Origin: Bacillota bacterium
GTDB taxonomy: Bacteria; Bacillota; Bacilli; Paenibacillales; NBRC-103111
Direction: 5' to 3'
NCBI GenBank assembly: GCA_023393235.1
Contig: JAEWMH010000046.1
Span: 8,470-72,469 of the forward strand
Length of the DNA stretch: 64,000 nucleotides
The position numbers and the translations under genes were made by a program. The notes under the pieces are model-generated. The model was not told where the DNA came from and ran no database searches. It saw nothing but the letters and a program-made list of their open reading frames with translations. Below are positions 15,482 through 25,046 of the stretch, piece by piece (position 1 is the stretch's first letter; every line of letters starts with the position of its first letter).

Positions 15482-16066
15482 TCACCCGCGCGCTTCTCTC
15501 CAAGCGTTCTCCAGCCGTATCTTCTGGAGCACATGATGGCGATAATGCATCTCAATGAGTTGAAACCATTCCAATGCGTTCAATCCGCCGAGTCTTGGAT
15601 GGACAACCGTGTATGGAACGCTCTCCCTGCCCGGCTCTTCTTGCAGGCGGGGAACCGTCCCAAACGCCAACGCAATCCTCGGTTCGATCTCGGTCATCTG
15701 GCGTAACGTATCCCTCAGGCCGCTTATAAGCTGCTCCTTGCTTTCCGGCTGCGAAGGTGTGTACTGAGGGGAGGGGGGAACACGGATGCGTTCCGGCGGG
15801 AAGCTGCCCGTCTTGAACACTGCCTTCCCCGTCTCCGTCTTTTCAGCCTGTGGGATATCCCGGCTGCCGCCCGGCTCCAGACATAATACGGCATTCCTCA
15901 GCTGCATAAATTGTGCAGAGCCGATTAAATGCATATACATCTGACCAAGCGACCATTCGTCCTCCGACGGTTTCCAAAGCAGTTGATCGAGGCTGCAGTC
16001 CTCCAGCTCACGGATATATTCGCTGACTGTCTCCGAAAACTGATGCAATATTTCTTTTGTATCCAT
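15482..16066 (-). CDS. DinB-family putative metal-dependent protein
   Basis: 194 residues in a four-helix bundle pattern. Potential metal ligands are seen in EWSLGQMYMHLIGSA near residue 45 and in ALEWFQLIEMHYRHHVLQK near the C-terminus (His triad of DinB/YfiT proteins). These enzymes often act as thiol-dependent transferases for detoxification; the substrate is unknown. A WYL regulator gene lies just upstream with an operator-like hairpin between the two. Confidence 0.82.
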   Translation of the reverse strand: MDTKEILHQFSETVSEYIRELEDCSLDQLLWKPSEDEWSLGQMYMHLIGSAQFMQLRNAVLCLEPGGSRDIPQAEKTETGKAVFKTGSFPPERIRVPPSPQYTPSQPESKEQLISGLRDTLRQMTEIEPRIALAFGTVPRLQEEPGRESVPYTVVHPRLGGLNALEWFQLIEMHYRHHVLQKIRLENAWREARG

Positions 16067-16109
16067 GGTGGAACCAGCTCCTTTTGTTTAAGCTGAACCC
16101 AGTATACAA

Positions 16110-16143
16110 AAACACTACTGACACCAGTCTGTCAGTAGTGTTT
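16110..16143 (-). promoter_or_regulatory. 14-bp inverted repeat between the WYL regulator and DinB genes
   Basis: Arms AAACACTACTGACA and TGTCAGTAGTGTTT, loop of six bases. It covers the WYL gene stop codon and lies about 45 bp before the DinB start. A run of T follows on the reverse strand, so it can serve as a terminator, an operator (CTGACA repeats are seen with YafY-type regulators), or both. Confidence 0.6.
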
Positions 16144-17079
16144 ACGCATGTTTTCAATTTCCTCCCGGACCCGTTCACGCAGCGACTCCGGCTCCAGCAC
16201 ACGCACTGCTGCACCCCATCCCAGCGTCCATCGGAGGATGTCCTCCACCTGCCGCACCCGAAACTGCGCCAGCCAGCCTCCCTCTCCCGGTTCGAACGAC
16301 TCCATATAAAAGGTATTGGCTTCCTGTACCCGGTCCGCAATCGTCTGGGCAACCAGCATGCGGACAATTACATTCCGGTTGTCTGCAGGCCGGTAATCCG
16401 GGAAGTGAAATCCCGGAAGAATCCTGAACGTATCCTCCAGTACCTCAAGCTCGCCCATACGCGACAGCCGAAAGTGCCGGATGTCCTGCCTCAGTCCGCA
16501 AAAAGCAACCAGCATCCATACCCCCTGGGAATAAACAAGTCCGTACGGATCAACCGTCCGTTCATTATGACCGTATCCCTCAGGTGCCGGAGCATCCTTG
16601 GAGTAACGAAAACGAACTCTGCGCTTCTGCAGGATGGCGCGGCGCAAGGGTTCAAGGATTTCTTTTTCGTGCCCGCCCATCCTTGTCCCTCTTTCATGGA
16701 GCAGCCGGAGCGTCGACCGTATCCGTTCCGACTCCTCACGTACACTCCACGGCAGAATCATCTCAATCTTCTCCTGCGCACTGCGGGCCTTCGCGCCGTA
16801 CTCAGCATCCAGCCTCACTTTGACAAAATCCGTCCCAATGAGCAGCCCCACCGCTTCCTCTGCCGTGAAGCTCACAGGAGGGAGAAAATAACCCTCCATC
16901 AGGGAGTAACCTACCCCGGGCGCACCCGCCACCGGAACGCCCGCTTCGCTAAGCGCTTGGATATCACGGTAAATGGTACGGGTACTCGTCTCAAACCTGG
17001 CCGCCAGATCCTCCGCGCGCAACACACCTTTACGCTGCAGCTCAATGACAATAGCCAACATCCGCTCCGTTTTGTTCAC
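16132..17079 (-). CDS. YafY-type regulator with HTH and WYL domains
   Basis: 315 residues. N-terminal winged helix: TERMLAIVIELQRKGVLRAEDLAARFETSTRTIYRDIQALSEAG. A WYL ligand-sensing domain lies around residues 140-220 (VDPYGLVYSQGVWMLVAFC), followed by a WCX extension. These proteins repress or activate adjacent enzymes; the DinB gene directly downstream is the likely target. Confidence 0.9.
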   Translation of the reverse strand: MNKTERMLAIVIELQRKGVLRAEDLAARFETSTRTIYRDIQALSEAGVPVAGAPGVGYSLMEGYFLPPVSFTAEEAVGLLIGTDFVKVRLDAEYGAKARSAQEKIEMILPWSVREESERIRSTLRLLHERGTRMGGHEKEILEPLRRAILQKRRVRFRYSKDAPAPEGYGHNERTVDPYGLVYSQGVWMLVAFCGLRQDIRHFRLSRMGELEVLEDTFRILPGFHFPDYRPADNRNVIVRMLVAQTIADRVQEANTFYMESFEPGEGGWLAQFRVRQVEDILRWTLGWGAAVRVLEPESLRERVREEIENMRKHY

Positions 17080-17124
17080 ATCATCCGCTTCCTTCTCGTT
17101 TGTTGATGCCTGATCCTGGAGATT

Positions 17125-17556
17125 TCAGCACTCCATCCCCATCAGATGGATCTGTACCAGCTCATAACCGCTGGCACCTAACGTATTATATTGGCTATAC
17201 TCATCCAGACTCAGATTCCGAATATATTCATCCCCGCGGTACAAGTGCCCGGCGCACTGGAATACCTGCTGCTCAGCCTTATCGGGAGTCAAGGGGATAT
17301 GGCCTATGATCTGCCACGTTCCGTTTCGAAGATTAGCCGGGGAGGTAAAAATCACACAGCTTCGCCTATTGCCGAACTGGTAGTACAGGAAATCCCCATC
17401 CTCCAGATTGGGTTCACCCGTCTCCAGGCGGATAACCCCAAACGAAAATGCCTTTTTAAATCGGCCCTTCAGCGCACATATCACCTGGCAAACTGCTGAC
17501 CGTCCATCCCGCATGGGGATCATAAATATATCCCCTTCACTGAATTTTTTTGCCAT
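17125..17556 (-). CDS. Imm26-family immunity protein (orphan)
   Basis: 143 residues. The opening KFSEGDIFMIPMRDGRSAVCQVI matches the Imm26 immunity family found beside polymorphic toxins. No toxin gene with a matching C-terminal domain is visible in the window, so it is an orphan immunity gene or has another role. ATG at 17556 follows GGGGAGGAGCTC. Confidence 0.6.
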   Translation of the reverse strand: MAKKFSEGDIFMIPMRDGRSAVCQVICALKGRFKKAFSFGVIRLETGEPNLEDGDFLYYQFGNRRSCVIFTSPANLRNGTWQIIGHIPLTPDKAEQQVFQCAGHLYRGDEYIRNLSLDEYSQYNTLGASGYELVQIHLMGMEC

Positions 17557-17714
17557 GAGCTCCTCCCCTACCCGAATATGGTTACGTTTATTTCCCTATT
17601 TCCATTATAGCTAAAAAGACAAGTGCAGCGCCAAGAAGAGGCGCCAGCACCTGTCATCAATTGATCCCAGCTTAAAAACGGCCTTCCCTTACTCGTTGTC
17701 AACCTGCCGGCAGG

Positions 17715-17875
17715 TTACAGCAGCTGCTTTAGGTGAATTTCCGGTTGGTAGGATAGGAGCGGCAGGCCGTTCCGCAGTTTGCTCACGAAATCTGGATTGG
17801 CTAATAACGGCTTGCCGAATGCGGCTATATCAATAACACCTGCACGAATCGCCTCCGAGGCAGAGCTTGGGGTTA
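17715..17875 (-). pseudogene. 3' remnant of an Old Yellow Enzyme (NADH:flavin oxidoreductase)
   Basis: Only the last 50 or so codons remain: ASEAIRAGVIDIAAFGKP then LLANPDFVSKLRNG, ending HLKQLL-stop. This is the FMN phosphate-binding end of alkene-reductase-type OYEs. The frame runs directly into a fragment of a divergent Lrp-family gene near 17870, so the 5' part and its promoter are gone. Confidence 0.7.
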
Positions 17876-18123
17876 AGCCAATTGCAGCGTTCGTTCTGTT
17901 CTATACCAAGGGATGCGACCGCTTCGTGGAATATTGCGGGCAAATGAGCGATGTGGTCGAGCTTCATCGGATCAGTGGACACCAATATAACTTTCTCGTT
18001 AAGCTTGTGACCGAATCATTGCAAACCCTGGAGCGTGCAATCAACGAGCTGGGGGCATTCGGCGATTCCACCACACTTATCGTATTATCCTCCCCAATCA
18101 AGCAGAAACCGCTGGTCCCCTAA
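17876..18123 (+). pseudogene. 3' remnant of an Lrp/AsnC-family regulator
   Basis: The C-terminal RAM ligand-binding domain is intact: KGCDRFVEYCGQMSDVVEL, SGHQYNFLVKLV, FGDSTTLIVLSSPIK then a stop. The DNA-binding half is absent; upstream the sequence becomes the reverse strand of an OYE gene. The two remnants look like a divergent regulator/target pair whose shared 5' region was deleted. Confidence 0.7.
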
Positions 18124-18164
18124 ACCATATATGTTTCCCCTCATACGGGATAAAGGTATTGAAA

Positions 18165-18198
18165 CAAAAAGAGGCTGCCGAGAATGTCCCGACAGCCT
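18165..18198 (-). terminator. Terminator after the MerR gene
   Basis: Reverse strand AGGCTGTCGGGA, loop, CTCGGCAGCCT, then CTTTTTG. Confidence 0.75.
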
Positions 18199-18204
18199 GC
18201 TTTG

Positions 18205-18693
18205 CTATGAAAATGGGTCTTGTGACTTCCGCCCCCCGCCTGATCCCGGAAAAAATGCCATCTCCGCAGGGGAAACCGTCTTTGGTTCTCCCGCCATATC
18301 CTCCGGACTATCCTCGGAGCACTCCCTGCGGATTCTCCTGTCCGCTAGCTTCATATCGATAAAATCCACGACCTGCTGCAACGAGGCGATCTGGGCGATG
18401 ATAGTGTCCCGATGGTTTCTTAGGTGTTCCACCAGTTCGGGATACTCTGCGGGATCAGAATCGACGGAGACGGCCAGAAAAGGCCGCATCTCCTCCAGCG
18501 GCATCCCCGTTTTCTTCAGGCAGGCGATCAAGCGGATCGTATCGATGTCCTCCTGCTTGTAAACGCGATGCCCGTTCTCCTTCCGATCCGCCCGGGGCAG
18601 CAGCGCAATCTTCTCATAATATCGGATTGTATCCTCAGAAATTCCGGTTTGTTTGGCGGTTTGCTTTATCGTAAAGATCTGCTGGTCCTTCAT
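18205..18693 (-). CDS. MerR-family regulator
   Basis: 162 residues: winged helix FTIKQTAKQTGISEDTIRYYEKIALLPRADRKENGHRVY, then a dimerisation helix and a short effector tail. There is no C-terminal metal-Cys motif, so it is of the AdhR/NmlR type. It is divergent from an SDR gene with a matching promoter. Confidence 0.88.
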   Translation of the reverse strand: MKDQQIFTIKQTAKQTGISEDTIRYYEKIALLPRADRKENGHRVYKQEDIDTIRLIACLKKTGMPLEEMRPFLAVSVDSDPAEYPELVEHLRNHRDTIIAQIASLQQVVDFIDMKLADRRIRRECSEDSPEDMAGEPKTVSPAEMAFFPGSGGGRKSQDPFS

Positions 18694-18713
18694 CCGATTC
18701 TCTCCTTTCTGTC

Positions 18714-18744
18714 TTGACTTGGAGTCGGCTCCAAGTTATAGAAT
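18714..18744 (+). promoter_or_regulatory. MerR-type 19-bp-spacer promoter of the SDR gene
   Basis: TTGACT, 19-bp spacer, TAGAAT. The spacer holds the dyad CTTGGAGTCGGCTCCAAG, close to the CTTGGAGT-type operators of AdhR-like MerR proteins. Confidence 0.75.
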
Positions 18745-18776
18745 GTGCACTATCAAGGGAACAGGAGTGGATTGCA

Positions 18777-19625
18777 ATGAACAGAATGCAGGAGAAACCG
18801 ACCGCATTGATTACGGGCGCAAGTGCAGGCATCGGGTTGGAATTAACCAGGAGGCTGTTATCGGAGGACTGGCAGGTGATTGCGTTGAACCGCTCTGACT
18901 TCCCGCCGGATGACGAGAACATCCAAGCCGCTCTCCAGACGGGAAGGCTTCGGCCCTATAAAACAACTGATCTTGCCGATTACATCAGCCTGCAACGGGC
19001 TTTGGAGGAAATCAAGGCCAAGGAGCAGCGGATCGATGTTTTGTTTAACAACGCCGGAAGGTCCTTCCCCGAACTGAGCTATTCGAAGCAAGGACGGGAA
19101 CAGCATTATGAATTGCTAACGGTAGTTCCATACATCATTCTGATGGAATTGAAGGACCTTATCCAACGCGGCCACCTCAAAACAGTGATTAACACCTCGT
19201 CTTCCGCCCTAAAAATGACGAAAAAGTTTACACTCGAAATATTAGAGCGCCCCAAAACCTTCCGTAAGCTGATCGGCCCTTATGCTACCTCCAAGCTGGC
19301 TCTTTCCCTATGGACCCAAGCCATCGCGCCGCGACTCGCCCGGGACGGCATCAAGATTCGAAGTGTTGACCCGGGCGGTAACAATACGCTTAGAAAAGGG
19401 AAAAAATCCGGACTTCCTATTTTGGTCAGTGCTATCATGAAACTGGTTTTTCCTCCGCCTACCCACGGAGCCAACCTCCTATATGAGGGAGCCCTGGGCG
19501 AACATCGTGATAAAACCGGCGTATTTCTGTTGAAGGGCAAGGTTACAGAACTACAATTTCACAACCAGGCACAAACCGTACTGGATCGGGTTCAAGAGAT
19601 TTATGAACACGAGTTCATGCTATAA
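18777..19625 (+). CDS. Short-chain dehydrogenase/reductase
   Basis: 282 residues from ATG 18777 (AGGAGTGG precedes); an upstream in-frame ATG would overlap the promoter. ALITGASAGIGLELTRRL is the cofactor loop, LFNNAG and TSSSALKM follow. The catalytic Tyr-x3-Lys is represented by PYATSK. The long form (about 280 residues) and C-terminal extension are usual for carbonyl-reductase-like members. Controlled by the divergent MerR gene by inference. Confidence 0.88.
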   Translation: MNRMQEKPTALITGASAGIGLELTRRLLSEDWQVIALNRSDFPPDDENIQAALQTGRLRPYKTTDLADYISLQRALEEIKAKEQRIDVLFNNAGRSFPELSYSKQGREQHYELLTVVPYIILMELKDLIQRGHLKTVINTSSSALKMTKKFTLEILERPKTFRKLIGPYATSKLALSLWTQAIAPRLARDGIKIRSVDPGGNNTLRKGKKSGLPILVSAIMKLVFPPPTHGANLLYEGALGEHRDKTGVFLLKGKVTELQFHNQAQTVLDRVQEIYEHEFML

Positions 19626-19639
19626 GGCGGCGCGGGAAC

Positions 19640-21379
19640 TTAAAGCAGCATGATCAGCTTTTCCAGCTCATCAACGCATCCTTTTGCAAGTTCGAAATTC
19701 TTATTTTTCAAAGCTAATTCTATTCTCATTTCAACTGACTTTTTCTTTTGTTCCACCTCTAAATAATCCTTATCAAAATGACGGGCATAAATCATCTTTT
19801 TAAATGCTGGCATACTCATTTTTCTAACCGTCTTATTCTCAATGATTAGAACATAATCCATACCATTTACAACAGAATAAAAGTCATGGGAAATCATGAG
19901 AATGGCGCCTTTATAATCTTCAATGGCTTTCTCCAGCGCGATTTGTGCATAGGTGTCTAGATGGCTTGTGGGTTCATCAAGAAGCAATACGTTTGCTTTA
20001 CTTGCCGCAACCTTAGCCAACTGGAGCAAATTCTTTTCTCCGCCGGATAAGGAGTCTATTTTTTGATGAAGGATTTCTCCTTCAAAACCATAGCTAAGAA
20101 GATACGCCCTAATTTCATCATACGTTTTGAACCCGGCATCAATGAATTCTTCCAGTATGGTATTCGAACCCTGGAGCATTTCGCCTTGAAGCTGGGATAA
20201 ATAAGCCACCTTGGCATCAGCATGAATTTCAATGGAATCATGCTGATGACGGAAAACATCCCGGAGCAACGTCGTTTTCCCGGTACCGTTTGGACCAATA
20301 ATGGCGACCTTATCCGTCGATTTTATCTCAAAGCTAACATGTTCTAAAAGCAGCTCATCAAAGGCCACGCTATAATTATTGACACTTATAACCGTGGTGT
20401 CCTCCATTGCTTGGTCCATACCAAAACTTATATTCGGCTGCTTAATATCCACGAATGGGGCTTTCAGTCTACGCGCTTCCAATCTTTCTTGAAACCTCAC
20501 TCTGGCTTTTAACGCCCTGCCTCTAGAGGCTTCTGAATTATACGTTGCGATCGCTCTAAGATTGTTGACAATGTTCTCGTTTCGCGCAATTTCCTCCTCT
20601 TCAGCAACGGTGAGTTCTTGCAGCTCGATTTTGGTCTGAAGCAACGAGAAGTTATAATCGATATACCGCCCGTCAAACTCCTGAAGCTCCATGTTCTCCA
20701 GGTGGATGATCTTGTTGAAGCAATGATTGAGCAGATACCGGTTATGCGTAACAACCAGCAGAATCCCTTTGTGAGTATTAATAAGATTTTTCAGCGCATT
20801 CAGGTTTTCAAAATCCAGAAACACATCCGGCTCGTCCATAATCATCACGTCCGGTTTACGGAGCATTTCCTTCATCACTTGAATAAGCTTGAATTCCCCG
20901 CCGCTCAGATCCGCTACCCTAACGTCCTTTAGCTTCATGAGGTCTGCCAGATTGAGCTTCTTATGAATGTTGCTTTCGAAATCATTCCCGTCTATGGCAT
21001 CAAAAGCGTCCAAAGCCATTTGATACTTTTCCAGCAGCGCATCCATATCCGAGGATGTTTCCATTTCGGCCAAGATCGTATTGATTTCATTCTGTATCTG
21101 AATAAATTCTTCTCCGATATATTCAAAAACAGTGGTTTCTTTACTTTTGTCCAGATGCGAAAATTGGCTTACATGTCCCATTTTGCAGGTTGGGTCTATC
21201 TCCAGCTTGCCTTCGTACAAATATCTTTCCGGGTCCATCAGTATATCAATCAACGTACTTTTCCCGCTGCCGCTGGCTCCTATAAAAGCACAGTGCTGCC
21301 CCTCTTCTAACGTGAAGGAAATATTGGTATATAGCTCCTTTTGCGGAAAGGAGAAGGATAAGTGATCCACTTTTATCAT
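19640..21379 (-). CDS. ABC-F family ATPase (possible ribosomal protection protein)
   Basis: 579 residues with two ABC domains and no membrane segment. Domain 1: Walker A GASGSGKST, signature LSGGEFKL, Walker B VMIMDEPDVFL. Domain 2: GPNGTGKTT, LSGGEKNLLQLAKV, VLLLDEPTSHLD. A helical linker (residues 240-320) lies between. Start MIKVDHLSF at 21379 follows AAAGG; an upstream in-frame TTG/ATG is rejected. ABC-F proteins of this type free ribosomes from antibiotics or tune translation; which antibiotic, if any, cannot be told from this sequence alone. Confidence 0.88.
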   Translation of the reverse strand: MIKVDHLSFSFPQKELYTNISFTLEEGQHCAFIGASGSGKSTLIDILMDPERYLYEGKLEIDPTCKMGHVSQFSHLDKSKETTVFEYIGEEFIQIQNEINTILAEMETSSDMDALLEKYQMALDAFDAIDGNDFESNIHKKLNLADLMKLKDVRVADLSGGEFKLIQVMKEMLRKPDVMIMDEPDVFLDFENLNALKNLINTHKGILLVVTHNRYLLNHCFNKIIHLENMELQEFDGRYIDYNFSLLQTKIELQELTVAEEEEIARNENIVNNLRAIATYNSEASRGRALKARVRFQERLEARRLKAPFVDIKQPNISFGMDQAMEDTTVISVNNYSVAFDELLLEHVSFEIKSTDKVAIIGPNGTGKTTLLRDVFRHQHDSIEIHADAKVAYLSQLQGEMLQGSNTILEEFIDAGFKTYDEIRAYLLSYGFEGEILHQKIDSLSGGEKNLLQLAKVAASKANVLLLDEPTSHLDTYAQIALEKAIEDYKGAILMISHDFYSVVNGMDYVLIIENKTVRKMSMPAFKKMIYARHFDKDYLEVEQKKKSVEMRIELALKNKNFELAKGCVDELEKLIMLL

Positions 21380-21515
21380 CGTGTGACCTTTCTTTGTAAC
21401 CAATTTAGTGACTATTATGGAGGTATTGCCGAAGATTGATGTTGATTTCACTGTTGTTAGCGTAACATTACTTATCACCAAGTTCAATCCATGGTGGGAT
21501 CCGTTCTCAACAATT

Positions 21516-21543
21516 CAAAAGCCATCCTTCATCAGGATGGCCT
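21516..21543 (-). terminator. Terminator after the GntR operon
   Basis: Reverse strand GGCCATCC, loop, GGATGGC, then TTTTGAATT, about 85 bp past the GntR stop; fifth member of the shared stem family. Confidence 0.6.
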
Positions 21544-21628
21544 CTTCTCCATTCAATTAATGCTTCTTCTGATTTGGGGGAAATATTTTCTCGAACGTCG
21601 TGAATACGTCCTCTTTACGATACTCCCC

Positions 21629-21994
21629 TTAATAGACCCTCTTCAACATCTCCATCACCTCATCCAAGGTAAGGCCGAAGGATTTGTAGTAGGCGGTGTC
21701 GAGCAGCATCTGCTTCAGGATCATATCATTGCGAATTTGCAATTTTCGGTCGAGGGACAGCTCTGCAACAAAACAGCCCTTCCCCGTGATGGTATGAATC
21801 AACCCGCATCTCTCCAGTTCCTCCCAAGCCTTTTTCACGGTAATCACGCTGATGCCAAGCTCCTGGGCCGCTTGCCGGATCGGTGGAAGACAATACCCGT
21901 TGTCCAACTCTCCTTTGAGAATCTGGGCGCTGATCTGTTCAAAAAGCTGCTGGTAAATCGGTTTGTCAGATGTGTTCGAGATCGCGATGTTCAT
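21629..21994 (-). CDS. GntR-family regulator, YtrA subfamily
   Basis: 121 residues: KPIYQQLFEQISAQILKGELDNGYCLPPIRQAAQELGISVITVKKAWEELERCGLI is the winged helix, followed by the short C-terminal tail typical of YtrA. It is the last gene of a three-gene ABC transporter operon and overlaps the permease stop by one base (TGATG). A palindrome before the first gene fits autoregulation. Confidence 0.9.
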   Translation of the reverse strand: MNIAISNTSDKPIYQQLFEQISAQILKGELDNGYCLPPIRQAAQELGISVITVKKAWEELERCGLIHTITGKGCFVAELSLDRKLQIRNDMILKQMLLDTAYYKSFGLTLDEVMEMLKRVY

Positions 21995-22647
21995 CAGATT
22001 TCCACTTGGAGGAACCGTTTGACCCCGAGCCGATAGGCAATGACGGAGAATGCCGCGAAAATCACGATTCCAGTAATCAGGATGAAGGCTTGGAGCGCCA
22101 CTTGCTGCGTATCGGTGCCATAGAAAATATCATTCATAACCGGGTTTTGAATGCCGAGCCATTGGGCGATTCCGGCGAACAGCATCGCGGCCGTAACGGC
22201 GGCGGACAGGGCCCAGCCGAATTTATAAGCCGTCTTATAAAACATCGGGATAAAGATGAGGTTAAAGACCGCAAGCATAACCAGGTTTAATCCCCAGAAA
22301 CCCAAATTGGGCGGGAAGAAATAATAGGTTACGTCCGGATATAAGATCAGCGAAATAGAACCGAAGATCGCGGCAAACACGATATGCAGCAGCTCCAGGC
22401 CGACAATAACGGTTACCCTTGCCTTTACCACATCCCGTTTGGCGACAGGCATCACCGACGTAAACACCAAATCATTTTGCGCTTTAAATTGGTTGAACAA
22501 ATTCGGTATCGTGATCCAGCAGAAATACAGCAGGACAATAAAATAAATCCAACCGGGAATGAGCATTAAAGCACCAATCAAGACAGGCAGCAGGAAAAAA
22601 AAGGGGGGCACAGCCAGCCTTACATCCTTCATCACCAGGTTATACAT
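21994..22647 (-). CDS. ABC-2-type permease of the GntR-controlled transporter
   Basis: 217 residues with six hydrophobic segments (e.g. PPFFFLLPVLIGALMLIPGW and FAAIFGSISLILYP). ATG at 22647 overlaps the end of the ATPase gene by eight bases and follows AAGGAGGATGAGT. Pairs with the ATPase encoded just upstream; such Ytr-like systems respond to cell-wall antibiotics in Bacillus. Confidence 0.82.
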   Translation of the reverse strand: MYNLVMKDVRLAVPPFFFLLPVLIGALMLIPGWIYFIVLLYFCWITIPNLFNQFKAQNDLVFTSVMPVAKRDVVKARVTVIVGLELLHIVFAAIFGSISLILYPDVTYYFFPPNLGFWGLNLVMLAVFNLIFIPMFYKTAYKFGWALSAAVTAAMLFAGIAQWLGIQNPVMNDIFYGTDTQQVALQAFILITGIVIFAAFSVIAYRLGVKRFLQVEI

Positions 22648-23494
22648 ACTCATCCTCCTTCTTCGCAAAATAGACCATAATCTCCTCAAGGCTCGGCGTA
22701 GCGGCTTTCATGTTCCAGGAGGTATCAAAGTCTTTCGCGAGAATCAACCCCGTAAATCCAAATGAATTCACCTTATAGGAGATCAATCTGTCCTTGACCT
22801 GGTTCAGTTGAGCTGCAGCACCATTCAGAAGAAGATACGATTCTTTGAACTCTTCCTTCTCACCGCTGCGGACGATTTGCCCATTCACAATGAAGGTTAT
22901 AAAATCCGCGCACTTCTCCAAATCCGAAGTAATATGTGTCGAGAACAAAATGCTGATCTCGCCGTCAGCGACGAGTCCTTGGAAAATCTCCAACAGTTCG
23001 TCCCTTGCAACCGGATCAAGCCCGCTTGTCGGTTCGTCGAGAATGAGAAGCTTTGCCCCATGGGACAAGGCAATGGCAATGCTGTATTTCACCTTCATTC
23101 CCGTCGATAACTCGGCAATCTTTTTGTTTTCATCCAACTTGAATTTCCGAAGGTAATTGCGGTACGTTTCATCGTCCCAATGGACATAGAACTTCTTGAT
23201 CACATCGGTCAAGACCTTCACTTTGCATCGGGTATAGAAATCAACGCCGCCCATGGCATACCCGATTTCCTGCTTCAGCTCAAGTTCGTACTCCGCCATA
23301 TTTCTCCCGAATACGTGAATTTCTCCGCTATCCATACGGGTCATATTCAAAATGGATTTGATCGTAGTGGTCTTGCCTGCACCGTTCGCACCGATGAAAC
23401 CCATAATGTAGCCCTTCTCCAATTGGAATGATACATTTTTAAGCTGAAAATTGGGGTAACTCTTATTTACATTCCGAATGTCTAATGCAAGCAC
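22640..23494 (-). CDS. ABC transporter ATP-binding protein (Ytr-like)
   Basis: About 284 residues. Walker A GANGAGKTT, signature LSTGMKVKYSIA, Walker B LLILDEPTSGLDP. The GTG at 23494 is preferred as start because GGAGGG lies eight bases upstream; an in-frame ATG at 23512 would remove that site. First gene of the operon ATPase-permease-GntR. Confidence 0.87.
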   Translation of the reverse strand: MLALDIRNVNKSYPNFQLKNVSFQLEKGYIMGFIGANGAGKTTTIKSILNMTRMDSGEIHVFGRNMAEYELELKQEIGYAMGGVDFYTRCKVKVLTDVIKKFYVHWDDETYRNYLRKFKLDENKKIAELSTGMKVKYSIAIALSHGAKLLILDEPTSGLDPVARDELLEIFQGLVADGEISILFSTHITSDLEKCADFITFIVNGQIVRSGEKEEFKESYLLLNGAAAQLNQVKDRLISYKVNSFGFTGLILAKDFDTSWNMKAATPSLEEIMVYFAKKEDEYV

Positions 23495-23520
23495 TCCTAC
23501 ATCCCTCCTCATCACATTGT

Positions 23521-23544
23521 GTATATCGTGTATGCACAATATAC
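23521..23544 (-). promoter_or_regulatory. Palindromic operator of the GntR/ABC operon
   Basis: GTATAT...ATATAC with a 12-base centre, directly upstream of the ATPase start; the spacing resembles YtrA-type GntR operators. Confidence 0.55.
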
Positions 23545-23562
23545 TTCGTTGGGGGAGTTTTG

Positions 23563-24000
23563 TCAAGCACGCGAGTAAAACACGTCTCCATGCATATATT
23601 GAATTCTGTCCCAGTAGGCGGGATTGGTCGTGTCTGGAGAGCGGTTCTCCAGAATGGCCTGGTACAGAGCAGTCTTCTCTTCCAAATGGGCAATGTGCAG
23701 TTTGGCTTCTTCGAGCTTGGCGAGCGCAGCTTCTTTATGCTCCATCATGAGTGTATAGCGCTGCGGAATGGTTGAATCCCCTTCGAGACATAAATCGATA
23801 TAACTCTTGATAACATCAATCGGCATCCCGGATTGCTTGAGGCATTTGATGCCATGCAGCCAGTTGATCGATTCTCCATCGAATAACCGGATATTATTCT
23901 CATTGCGCTGTACGCTTGGCACCAGACCTTTATCCGTGTAAAAGCGCACGGCGTGCTCGGTGAGTCCGGTGATCTGAGCGGCTTCTTTGACCGTATACAT
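23563..24000 (-). CDS. MerR-family regulator
   Basis: 145 residues: YTVKEAAQITGLTEHAVRFYTDKGLVPSVQRNENNIRLF winged helix, then a dimerisation coiled coil (EHKEAALAKLEEAKLHIAHLEEK). No metal-binding Cys pair. Divergent from an aldo/keto reductase gene that has a MerR-type promoter. Confidence 0.9.
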   Translation of the reverse strand: MYTVKEAAQITGLTEHAVRFYTDKGLVPSVQRNENNIRLFDGESINWLHGIKCLKQSGMPIDVIKSYIDLCLEGDSTIPQRYTLMMEHKEAALAKLEEAKLHIAHLEEKTALYQAILENRSPDTTNPAYWDRIQYMHGDVFYSRA

Positions 24001-24036
24001 GTGAACGCCTCCTTGAAAAAAAAGAATAAAAGCCTC

Positions 24037-24067
24037 TTGCCTTCGTGTAACACGAAGGTATTAAGCT
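24037..24067 (+). promoter_or_regulatory. MerR-type 19-bp-spacer promoter of the aldo/keto reductase
   Basis: TTGCCT, 19 bp, TAAGCT. The dyad CCTTCGTG TAA CACGAAGG fills the spacer. Confidence 0.75.
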
Positions 24068-24171
24068 TATTGTAATGCAACTGAGCCGCAATTGGAATTT
24101 CCGCTCCAGTCCCCGACACCTGAGATACGCGCCGGTTGCTGTTATCCATTTAACCAATAGGAGGAATGGCC

Positions 24172-25023
<852 letters not shown>

Positions 25024-25046
25024 ACCTTGGTCCGGTTATTCCATTA

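Noticed and set aside
21488..21512. GAGAACGGATCCCAC as another rlmH-end copy
   Set aside because: Needs gaps to align and loses the Tyr-His-Lys codons; no inverted-repeat motif nearby.
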